DNA of 27,573 bases from CAZEVY01 sp964515555. GTDB lineage: Bacteria > Acidobacteriota > Terriglobia > Bryobacterales > Bryobacteraceae. The position numbers and the translations under genes are program-made. Below the pieces are notes generated by a model, which saw nothing but the letters and a program-made list of their open reading frames with translations, searched no databases and was not told the origin of the DNA. Where the stretch lies: assembly GCA_964515555.1 (NCBI GenBank), contig CAZEVY010000072.1:1-27573 (forward strand). The letters run 5' to 3'. The stretch's first letter is position 1. Each line of letters opens with the position of its first letter. Below are positions 8,413-14,666 of this stretch, one piece after another.

Positions 8413-9582
8413 ATGAAACACGCCGCCATAGCGCTGTCGCTCGCCGCCGCCGCCGCCCTCGCCCAGCCGGAGGCGCCTCCCGTCGAGTGGGTCGAGCCCG
8501 CCACCGGACATCGCGTCGTGCGCCTCTCCCGCGAGCCCGGCTCCGCCAGCTTCTACTTCCACCAGAACGGATTCGCCGGCGGCAAGCTGGTTTTCTCGAC
8601 GCGCTCCGGACTCTCCACCGTCGACCTGAAGACGCGCCAGATCGAGCCCATCGTCGAAGGCCGCGCCGGCAGCGTGATTGTCGGGCGCAAAACACGGCAG
8701 GTCTTCTATATAAAGGACGGCGCCGTCTTCGCCACGCACGTCGATACGAAAGCCACGCGCGAGATTGCGAAGTTCCCCGCCGACATGCGGGGCGGCTCCG
8801 GCTTCGCGCTCAACGCCGACGAGACCCTGCTCGGCGGCAGCGCCCTGCGCGGCCCGGCCGGCGAGCGGCCGCCCGTTCCCGCGCCCAAGCCCGGCGAGGG
8901 CCGCCTCGACCCGCGCTTCAACGCCCGCCTGCCGATGCAGCTCTATACCATCCACGTGAAGACCGGCGAGATCCGCACCTTCCACCCGTCCAACGACTGG
9001 CTGAATCACGTCCAGTTCTCGCCGTCGGATCCCAACCTGATGATGTTCTGCCACGAAGGCCCCTGGCACAAGCTCGACCGCATCTGGACCATCCCGGTCA
9101 ATGCCGCCGGCGCCGCGCCGCGCCTCATGCACAAGCGCACGATGGAGATGGAGATCGCCGGACACGAGTTCTTCGGCCACGACGGCAAGGTCGTCTGGTA
9201 CGACCTGCAAACGCCAAAGTACAAGGTGTTCTGGCTCGCCGGCGTCGAGATCGCCACGGGCCGTGGGATTCGCTACCTCATCGAGCGCGAGCACTGGTCG
9301 GTGCACTACAACGTGTCCGCCGATGGCAAGCTCTTCGCCGGCGACGGCGGCGGACCGCGCAGCGTCGCCGCGCCCGGCAACGGCCAGTGGATTTATCTCT
9401 TCACTCCCAGGGACGGAAAGCTCTCCGCCGAGCGCCTCGTCGACCTCTCCAGGCACGACTACACGCTCGAGCCCAACGTGAGTTTCACGCCCGACGGCCA
9501 GTGGATCGTCTTCCGCTCGAACATGCACGGCGCGTCGCACGTCTACGCCGTCGAGGTGAAGCGCGCGGCGGCCGCGAACTAG
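8413..9582 (+). CDS. Oligogalacturonate-lyase-like beta-propeller protein (PL22 type), secreted
   Basis: A 389-residue protein with a signal peptide (about 1-18, ending LAQ). Repeated beta-propeller blades follow (DLKTRQIEPIVEG, HVKTGEIRTFHPSNDWLNHVQ as examples). The central stretch, residues about 196-227, has SPSDPNLMMFCHEGPWHKLDRIW, and GHEFFGHDGKVVWYD follows at about 250-264. Both are typical of the oligogalacturonate lyase family, which cleaves unsaturated digalacturonate by beta-elimination with a His-bound metal. Several histidines (H199, H214, H219, H251, H298) could serve. A signal peptide is unusual for classical cytoplasmic Ogl but common in Acidobacteriota relatives. A generic TolB/WD40-type propeller without lyase activity is the alternative. 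Confidence 0.68.
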   Translation: MKHAAIALSLAAAAALAQPEAPPVEWVEPATGHRVVRLSREPGSASFYFHQNGFAGGKLVFSTRSGLSTVDLKTRQIEPIVEGRAGSVIVGRKTRQVFYIKDGAVFATHVDTKATREIAKFPADMRGGSGFALNADETLLGGSALRGPAGERPPVPAPKPGEGRLDPRFNARLPMQLYTIHVKTGEIRTFHPSNDWLNHVQFSPSDPNLMMFCHEGPWHKLDRIWTIPVNAAGAAPRLMHKRTMEMEIAGHEFFGHDGKVVWYDLQTPKYKVFWLAGVEIATGRGIRYLIEREHWSVHYNVSADGKLFAGDGGGPRSVAAPGNGQWIYLFTPRDGKLSAERLVDLSRHDYTLEPNVSFTPDGQWIVFRSNMHGASHVYAVEVKRAAAAN

Positions 9583-9600
9583 GTCCGTCGTCTCCGTCTT

Positions 9601-9630
9601 ATCTGCGTTTATCTGCGTTCGTCTGCGGCC
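9601..9630 (+). repeat. Three tandem decamers, ATCTGCGTTN type (dispersed repeat copy 1)
   Basis: Three 10-base units, ATCTGCGTTT, ATCTGCGTTC and GTCTGCGGCC, lie between the lyase-like gene and the biotin carboxylase gene. A further partial TCTGCGGCC follows to 9644. A second, inverted copy of the same three-unit element is at 14613-14642. Confidence 0.7.
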
Positions 9631-9662
9631 ATCATTCTGCGGCCCCGCCCACCCTCCCGCGC

Positions 9663-9668
9663 TACAAT
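9663..9668 (+). promoter_or_regulatory. Candidate -10 box (TACAAT) for a leaderless transcript
   Basis: TACAAT matches the -10 consensus at 5 of 6 bases and ends 10 bases before the biotin carboxylase ATG. There is no convincing -35 box and no Shine-Dalgarno. Confidence 0.45.
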
Positions 9669-9678
9669 CTGGATTCCG

Positions 9679-11177
9679 ATGTTCCGCAAGGTGCTCGTGG
9701 CCAATCGCGGCGAGATCGCCGTGCGCGTCCTGCGCGCCCTCCGCGAGGCCGGCATCCCCGGCGCCGCCGTCTATTCCGAGGCCGACCGCGCCTCGCTTCA
9801 CGTTCGCCTCGCCGATGAGGCCTACCCGATCGGTCCCGCCCCCGCCGCCGAGAGCTACCTCAACATCGAGCGCATCCTCGACGCCGCCCGCCGCGCCGGC
9901 GCCGACGCCGTCCACCCCGGCTACGGCTTCCTCAGCGAGAACGCCGCTTTCGCCGCCGCCTGCGAGTCCGCCGGACTCACTTTCATCGGACCGCCCTCGC
10001 AAGCGATGCGCCGGATGGCGTCGAAGACCGAAGCCCGCCGCGTCGCCCGCGAGGCCGGAGTCGATGTCGTGCCGGGCGCCGGCGACCCGGTGGAGTCCTC
10101 CTCCGAGGCCGCTCGCATCGCCGCCGGGCTCGGCTATCCGGTCCTGCTCAAGGCGTCGGCCGGCGGAGGCGGCAAGGGCATGCGCGCTGTCGCGCGGGCC
10201 GAGGAGGTCGAGGCCGCCTGGCGCGACGCGGCGAGTGAAGCGCAGCGCGCATTCGGAGACGGCACGCTGTATGTCGAGAAGCGCATCGTGAAGCCGCGCC
10301 ACATCGAGATCCAGGTCTTNNNNNNNNNNGCCATGTCGTCCACCTCGGCGAGCGCGAGTGCTCCGTGCAGCGCCGTCATCAGAAAGTGATCGAGGAGTGC
10401 CCCTCGCCGCTGGTCGCGATGCACCCGGAAATGCGTGCCGCCATGGGCGAGGCCGCCGTGCGCGTGGCTCGGCGTGCCGGCTACGTCAACGCCGGCACGG
10501 TCGAGTTTCTGGTCGACGGCGATCATCGCTTCTATTTCCTCGAAATGAACACGCGGCTTCAGGTCGAGCATCCCGTCACCGAGCTGGTCACCGGACTTGA
10601 CCTGGTCGGGTTGCAGCTCCGCGTCGCCGCCGGCCAGCCGCTGCCGTTCCGCCAGGAGGACGTCGCCTGGCGCGGCGCCGCCGTCGAATGCCGCGTTTAC
10701 GCCGAGGATCCGGCGAATCATTTCTTCCCGTCTCCCGGCCGCATCACGGCATGGCGCGAGCCTTCCGGCCCCGGCGTGCGCGTCGACTCCGGCGTCTACG
10801 CGGGTTGGGACGTTCCCCTCGAATACGATCCCCTGCTCGCCAAGCTGATCGCCTGGGCGCCCGATCGCGACTCGGCCATCGCGCGGCTGGAGCGCGCCAT
10901 CGGCGAGTTTCACGCCGCCGGCGTCGGGACGACGCTGCGGTTCTTCGCGGGAATGCTGAAGTACCCCGCCTTCCGCGAAGCACGCCTGCACACCGGCATT
11001 GTCGAGGAATTCTTCGCGCTGCGGGAGAGTATTCGCCACGACGCTCCGGAAATCGCGGAAATTGCCGCTGCCGTCGCCGTCATTCACGCCTCGCGCGGGA
11101 GTTCGCGCCCCCCGGCCGCCGTGCCCGCGCCGCCGGGAATGTGGAAAGCGGCCGGGCGGAGCCGTCAGCTACGATGA
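9679..11177 (+). CDS. accC: Biotin carboxylase subunit of acyl-CoA carboxylase, interrupted by a short assembly gap
   Basis: Carboxylates biotin on its carrier protein using ATP and bicarbonate, the first half-reaction of acetyl- or propionyl-CoA carboxylase. Visible hallmarks: N-terminal MFRKVLVANRGEIAVRV, AVHPGYGFLSENA, the ATP-grasp glycine loop KASAGGGGKGM, IEIQV before the gap, then HVVHLGERECSVQRRHQK, FLEMNTRLQVEHPVTE and ECRVYAEDP. The 10-N gap (10320-10329) falls where five or so residues (F-A-D-x-H type) are expected. The frames agree only if the true gap is 2 modulo 3 bases, and 14 fits the family. The apparent frameshift is therefore an assembly artefact. The C-terminus is longer than minimal AccC, as in propionyl/methylcrotonyl-CoA carboxylase alpha chains. 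No carboxyltransferase gene is in the window. Confidence 0.93.
10320..10329. other. Assembly gap (10 N)
   Basis: Ten N inside the biotin carboxylase ATP-grasp domain. Family alignment suggests about 14 bases are really missing, so the given length is nominal. Confidence 0.95.
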
Positions 11178-11671
11178 AGACGATCGTCCGGCTGGACGGC
11201 GTGGAAAGTTCGATCGAGATCGAGCCAGGCGGCGGCCGGTGGACTTGGCGGCTCGACGGCCGGGAGCGTTCGGCCTCGGTGATCGAGGTCGAAGCGGGCG
11301 TCTATTCGGTGCTTCTCGAGGGACGGAGCTACGAGGTCCGCGTCGCCGGAGCCCGCGACGGCGGCATGGCGATCGAGGTGGCCGGCCGCGTGTTCGCCGC
11401 TTCGGTCGTCGACCCGCGCGAGTGGCGCCCGCCGGAGAACGCGCTCGCCGAGACCGGAGCGTGCAACGTTACGGCGCCCATGCCGGGCCGCGTCGTGCGC
11501 GTGCTGGTCGCCGAAGGAGAGCAGGTCGCCGCCGGACAGGGACTGGTGGTGGTGGAAGCGATGAAGATGCAGAACGAGATTCAGTCGCCCAAGGCGGGGC
11601 GCGTGATTTCGATTCGCGCGGCGGCGGGCGGCGCGGCCGCGGCCGGCGACGTGCTCGCGGTGGTGGAGTGA
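11174..11671 (+). CDS. Biotin carboxyl carrier protein (biotinyl domain)
   Basis: A 165-residue protein whose last ~70 residues form a biotinyl domain: APMPGRVVRVLVAEGEQVAAGQ, then EAMKM with K131 as the biotinylated lysine, then EIQSPKAGRVISI. The first ~90 residues are a beta-rich segment like the linker region found in propionyl-CoA carboxylase alpha chains. The start ATG overlaps the carboxylase stop as ATGA. The two neighbouring frames together look like one such chain split into two polypeptides. It carries carboxybiotin between the carboxylase and a carboxyltransferase encoded elsewhere. Confidence 0.9.
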   Translation: MKTIVRLDGVESSIEIEPGGGRWTWRLDGRERSASVIEVEAGVYSVLLEGRSYEVRVAGARDGGMAIEVAGRVFAASVVDPREWRPPENALAETGACNVTAPMPGRVVRVLVAEGEQVAAGQGLVVVEAMKMQNEIQSPKAGRVISIRAAAGGAAAAGDVLAVVE

Positions 11672-11676
11672 GCGTC

Positions 11677-12441
11677 GTGACTCCGGCGGCGGTGTGCGAA
11701 CAGTGCGGCGGCACCGGCTGGCGCATCGTCGAGCGCGACGGCGTTTCCGGCGCCGAGCGCTGCAACTGCCTGGCCGGCGAGCGCGTGCGGCGTCTGGAGG
11801 AGACCTCCGGGATCCCGCCGCTCTACGCGCAGGCGTCTTTCGAGAATTTTTACACGCAGCCGGAGAACCCGGTGGTCAACCGCATCCTGGTCGCCGCGGT
11901 CACCCTGGCGCGCTCCTACGCGCGCGAGTTTCCCTACGGCGTCAAGAAGCCCGGACTGCTGCTGCTCGGCGACCCGGGCACCGGCAAGACGCACCTGGCG
12001 GTGGCCGTGGCGCGCATCCTGATCCAGCGCGGCTTCGAGTGCGTCTTCTTCGACTACCAGGCGCTGCTCGCCCGCATGCGCGCCAGTTTCGACGCCTCCG
12101 GTTCCGCCGCCGACGCCTCCGCGCTGCGCACCGCCATGGACTGCGAAGTGCTCCTGCTCGACGACCTCGGCGCGCACCGCCTCACCGACTGGGTGGAGGA
12201 CACCATCACCTCGATCGTCACCCACCGCTGCAACCACAATAAGGCGCTCATCGCCACCAGCAACCTGCGCGACCCCGAGGCCGGCGACGCCCCGCTCAGC
12301 GGCGGAAAAGAAGGCGATCTGGCGAGCCGCTACTACCTCTCCGAGCGCATCGGCGCGCGCGCCCGCTCGCGCCTGTTCGAGATGTGCCGCGTCGTCACCA
12401 CCCGAGGGGCCGAGGACTACCGGCAGCGCAAGGGAAGATAA
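11677..12441 (+). CDS. DnaC/IstB-like AAA+ ATPase with N-terminal zinc-finger-like cysteines
   Basis: A 254-residue protein. Four N-terminal cysteines, C7xxC10 and C29xC31, look like a small zinc site. The AAA+ core has Walker A GDPGTGKTH (about 98-106), Walker B VLLLDDLG (about 158-165), sensor 1 LIATSN, and an arginine in the RIGARARSRLFEM region. This is the arrangement of DnaC/DnaI helicase loaders and IstB transposition ATPases. With no transposase beside it, a helicase-loader-like role is likelier. The GTG at 11677 has GGAG 8 bases upstream. A GTG at 11668, overlapping the previous stop as GTGA, is an equally possible start. Its tight linkage to carboxylase genes is unexpected. Confidence 0.82.
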   Translation: MTPAAVCEQCGGTGWRIVERDGVSGAERCNCLAGERVRRLEETSGIPPLYAQASFENFYTQPENPVVNRILVAAVTLARSYAREFPYGVKKPGLLLLGDPGTGKTHLAVAVARILIQRGFECVFFDYQALLARMRASFDASGSAADASALRTAMDCEVLLLDDLGAHRLTDWVEDTITSIVTHRCNHNKALIATSNLRDPEAGDAPLSGGKEGDLASRYYLSERIGARARSRLFEMCRVVTTRGAEDYRQRKGR

Positions 12442-12524
12442 CGGCCGCATCGAATTCGGGAACTTTCCTCCCGCCGCGAGGCAATCCGTTACAGGTGGCC
12501 GCGGAAGCCGTCCAACTCTGGAGC

Positions 12525-12929
12525 ATGGCGGAGTCCTTCACACCGAGCGACGCCGANNNNNNNNNNNNNNNNNNNNNNNNNNNNNNNNNNNNNNNNNNNN
12601 NNNNNNNNNNNNNNNNNNNNNNNNNNNNNNNNNNNNNNNNNNNNNNNNNNNNNNNNCACGTGCCGATCGAGGACGCCGGGGAACAGGTGGATATGCGGGC
12701 CGCGGCGCCGGGGCGCGAGCTGGACGTCGCCATGCTGCGGCGGGCGCTGGCGGCGCTGCCGGAGCGCTATCGCGAGGCGGTGGTTTTGTGCGAGCTTGAG
12801 GAAATGAGCTACGACGATGCGGCGCGCGCGGCCGGCTGCGCGGTCGGGACCATCAAGTCGCGGCTGCATCGGGCGCGAGCGCTGCTGGAGTCGAAGCTGC
12901 GGCGCCCCGCGGTGAGGTGTGCGGGATGA
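12525..12929 (+). CDS. ECF-type RNA polymerase sigma factor, interrupted by an assembly gap
   Basis: Only the first ~10 residues (MAESFTPSDA) and the last ~90 are present, because a 100-N placeholder (12557-12656) removes region 2. The visible C-terminal part is a clear sigma region 4: MLRRALAALPERYREAVVLCELEEMSYDDAARAAGC, then VGTIKSRLHRARALLESKL, the recognition helix. A normal ECF factor is about 180-200 residues, so some 240-300 bases are probably missing rather than 100. The start is uncertain: ATG 12525 or GTG 12495, neither with a well-placed Shine-Dalgarno. The stop overlaps the next ATG (ATGA). The probable role is directing transcription in response to an envelope signal relayed by the next protein. 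Confidence 0.85.
   Translation: MAESFTPSDAXXXXXXXXXXXXXXXXXXXXXXXXXXXXXXXXXXHVPIEDAGEQVDMRAAAPGRELDVAMLRRALAALPERYREAVVLCELEEMSYDDAARAAGCAVGTIKSRLHRARALLESKLRRPAVRCAG
12557..12656. other. Assembly gap (100 N)
   Basis: Exactly 100 N, placeholder length. It hides most of the sigma factor's core-binding and -10-recognition region. Confidence 0.97.
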
Positions 12930-13375
12930 AGGGCCATCTCGACGAAACGTTCCAGGCGCTTCGCGACGAGTGCGCCGGCGCGCCCCCGGATCTCGAGATT
13001 CGCGTCGCGGCGGCCTTCCGGCGGCATCACCGGCGGCGGCGGATCCGGAACTGGGCGCTGGCGGCGGCGATCGCGGCGGCGCCGTTCGGCGTGGCCGTCG
13101 ACGGGTTGTTCCGCCCCGCCGTGCCGGCGCGCGAGCTGCCGCGCGCCACGGCGCGCGAGGTGACCACGGAGTTCTTTGCGCTCTCCGGAGAGCAGTGGCC
13201 GGGCGAGGAGCTGCGCCTGATGCGCGTGCGGATGCCGCGCGCGGCGATGGCGTCGTACGGACTGCCGGTCGACGCCGAGCGCATGAGCGAGCGGGTGACG
13301 GCCGACTTCGTCGTCGGCGTCGACGGCACCGCCCGGGCGGTGAGGTTCGTAAATCTGATCGAGGTGAAACGATGA
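12926..13375 (+). CDS. Single-pass membrane protein in anti-sigma position
   Basis: A 149-residue protein with an N-terminal cytoplasmic segment of ~40 residues, very basic at its end (RRHHRRRRIRNW), then one hydrophobic helix (about 43-59) and a ~90-residue domain predicted outside. This topology, together with the ATGA overlap with the sigma gene, fits an anti-sigma factor or sigma-regulatory membrane protein. The zinc-type HxxxCxxC motif is absent (only one Cys in the N-terminal part), so it would not be a ZAS-type anti-sigma. ATG 12926 was chosen because of the overlap and a GAGG upstream. The gene continues into the next by another ATGA overlap. Confidence 0.6.
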   Translation: MKGHLDETFQALRDECAGAPPDLEIRVAAAFRRHHRRRRIRNWALAAAIAAAPFGVAVDGLFRPAVPARELPRATAREVTTEFFALSGEQWPGEELRLMRVRMPRAAMASYGLPVDAERMSERVTADFVVGVDGTARAVRFVNLIEVKR

Positions 13376-14283
13376 ATAAAGTAATGACGGTTTTGATGGC
13401 GGCGGGGCTTTCCGCGGGGCTGTTCGCCCAGGAAACCTTCGAGCGGCGGATCGAGCACAAGATTATCGCGGGCGCGGGCGACGGCGCGGGAGCGGTGTTT
13501 TTCCAGCAGGGCGCCGGCAACGTGGCGGTGCGCGTGGGCGGGGCGGAACAGACGATGGAATTCGTCGGGATGGAGCTGGCGTCGGCGGGCCGCACGGTGA
13601 AGGGCGCGCCGTATTCGGCCGAGGCCATCACCGAAAGCGTGCAGATGCTGGCCGACGGCAACCGCATCACGCACCGGCAGACGGCGCAGCTTTGGCGCGA
13701 CTCCGAGGGCCGCACGCGGCGGCAGGAGCGCATCGGCGGGCGCGCCGAAAAGGAAACGGTGCTGATCAACGACCCGGTCGCGGGAGTGCACTACGTGCTC
13801 AACACGGATGCGCGCACGGCGAACAGGATCCAACTGCCGGGCGGCGCCGTGGTCGCCTCTTCGGGAGAGGGGTCGCGCGTCATGCTGCGGCGAAGCCCGG
13901 CGCCCGCCGCCGGCGCTGGGGCGAGCGTCGAGGTCTTCCGAAGCACGGCGGGTGCGGTACGCGCGAAGAGCGAGCCGCTCGGCAAGCGCATCATCGAAGG
14001 CGTCGAAGCGGAAGGCACGCGCACGGTGCGGACGATCGCGGCCGGAGAGATCGGCAATGAGCGGCCCATCGAGATCGTCAGCGAGCGCTGGTATTCGAAC
14101 GAGCTGCAAATGACGGTGATGACGCGCACGGTCGACCCGCGGTCGGGCGAGACGACGTTTCGCATCTCGGGTCTCCAGCGCGGCGAGCCGATGCGGTCGC
14201 TGTTCGAGGTGCCGTCCGACTACACGGTGCGCGACGGCGCGTTCACGATGATCGATAAGAAGATCGAGGTCGAAAGGAAGTAA
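13372..14283 (+). CDS. Secreted protein of unknown function, third gene of sigma operon
   Basis: A 303-residue protein with a signal peptide (MNKVMTVLMAAGLSAGLFAQ, cut about residue 20), hence periplasmic or extracellular. The mature part has no motif I recognise as enzymatic. A segment reading EAITESVQMLADGNRITHRQTAQLWRDSEGRTRR, followed by INDPVAGVHYVLN, resembles a secreted family I associate with Acidobacteriota, of unknown role. Translation is coupled to the membrane protein upstream (ATGA, GAGGTG 7 bases before). It could be the sensor or the target of the sigma pathway. That is inference from gene order only. Confidence 0.6.
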   Translation: MNKVMTVLMAAGLSAGLFAQETFERRIEHKIIAGAGDGAGAVFFQQGAGNVAVRVGGAEQTMEFVGMELASAGRTVKGAPYSAEAITESVQMLADGNRITHRQTAQLWRDSEGRTRRQERIGGRAEKETVLINDPVAGVHYVLNTDARTANRIQLPGGAVVASSGEGSRVMLRRSPAPAAGAGASVEVFRSTAGAVRAKSEPLGKRIIEGVEAEGTRTVRTIAAGEIGNERPIEIVSERWYSNELQMTVMTRTVDPRSGETTFRISGLQRGEPMRSLFEVPSDYTVRDGAFTMIDKKIEVERK

Positions 14284-14290
14284 AGACCAG

Positions 14291-14306
14291 CGTTCCACGT
14301 GGAACA
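14291..14306. other. parS-like site, copy 1
   Basis: CGTTCCACGTGGAACA differs from the perfect copy 25 bases downstream only at its first base. The core GTTCCACGTGGAAC is a perfect 14-base palindrome close to the ParB (Spo0J) binding consensus TGTTTCACGTGAAACA. Confidence 0.6.
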
Positions 14307-14315
14307 TCCAGGCGA

Positions 14316-14331
14316 TGTTCCACGTGGAACA
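14316..14331. other. parS-like site, copy 2 (perfect palindrome)
   Basis: TGTTCCACGTGGAACA is a perfect 16-base palindrome (18 with the flanking A/T). It matches the left half of the Bacillus subtilis parS TGTTCCACGTGAAACA exactly and differs by one base in the right half. A further half-site TGTTCCA follows at 14341-14347. ParB loading and chromosome segregation would be the role if it is genuine. No parA or parB gene is in this window. Confidence 0.65.
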
Positions 14332-14493
14332 TTTCGCGGCTGTTCCAGTCACGCCTCGCCCGAGAATTCTAATCCCTCCAAATCAATCGGTTGACCGGAT
14401 TCCGCCCGAAGGTTGCCGGACCCCTCCCCTACTCTGTGGCTGAAATGCAGCCGCCGGGGCCATCGCGCGCCGGCGAGTTCAGGGGAGGTGCCG

Positions 14494-14535
14494 ATGCCGA
14501 GCGAGCCGATCATCGTGTGGCCCTTGATGGGCTAA
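14494..14535 (+). CDS. Possible 13-residue peptide with strong ribosome binding site
   Basis: ATG 14494 is preceded by GGGGAGG at 14482-14488 (5-base spacing), among the best Shine-Dalgarno sequences in the window, and encodes MPSEPIIVWPLMG before TAA. A hairpin lies just upstream of the ribosome binding site and a perfect GC hairpin lies 17 bases after the stop. It may be a micro-gene, a leader peptide or chance. An overlapping 33-codon frame (14445-14546) lacks a comparable ribosome binding site. No family is recognised. Confidence 0.3.
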   Translation: MPSEPIIVWPLMG

Positions 14536-14552
14536 GTGCGAACTGAGCGGAG

Positions 14553-14572
14553 GCGGGGCCGGGAGGCCCCGC
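14553..14572 (+). terminator. Perfect 8-bp GC hairpin after the short ORF
   Basis: GCGGGGCC, loop GGGA, GGCCCCGC. The stem is very stable but no T-run follows, so termination is possible rather than proven. Downstream CGGCCCC (about 14587-14593) could pair alternatively with the left arm. Confidence 0.4.
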
Positions 14573-14612
14573 ACCTCGCTGGAGCGCGGCCCCACCGCGG
14601 GGTTCGATTATT

Positions 14613-14642
14613 GGCCACAGATCAACGCGGATTAACGCAGAT
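14613..14642 (-). repeat. Three tandem decamers, ATCTGCGTTN type (dispersed repeat copy 2)
   Basis: On the minus strand the units are ATCTGCGTTA, ATCCGCGTTG and ATCTGTGGCC, in the same order as the element at 9601-9630 and in opposite orientation. Over 32 bases, counting two flanking bases, the two copies agree at 26. Confidence 0.7.
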
Positions 14643-14666
14643 AGGAGAAGGCGGAATGCGGTGTGG

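Larger units (their letters stand above)
14284..14666. other. 383-base non-coding stretch with several structured elements
   Basis: Between the converging sigma operon and the SMP-30 gene. In order it holds two parS-like palindromes, an unremarkable stretch to about 14450, a hairpin (14452-14457 with 14470-14475, six pairs), a very short ORF with a strong Shine-Dalgarno, a perfect GC hairpin and one copy of the decamer repeat. No longer coding frame is convincing. Confidence 0.6.

Noticed and set aside
11677..12441. IS21 IstB transposition helper
   Set aside because: No IstA-type transposase or terminal inverted repeats are present, and the gene is coupled to housekeeping carboxylase genes.
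12459..12490. GGAACTT followed by CCGTT upstream of the sigma gene, like an autoregulated ECF promoter
   Set aside because: The spacing between the two elements is several bases longer than ECF promoters allow, so it is probably coincidental.
12557..12656. Continuous reading frame from 12384 through the N gap
   Set aside because: The frame is continuous only because the placeholder happens to keep the phase. The upstream part belongs to the end of the ATPase gene read in another frame.
14445..14546. 33-codon frame overlapping the 13-codon ORF
   Set aside because: No ribosome binding site before its ATG, and it runs through the strong Shine-Dalgarno of the shorter frame.
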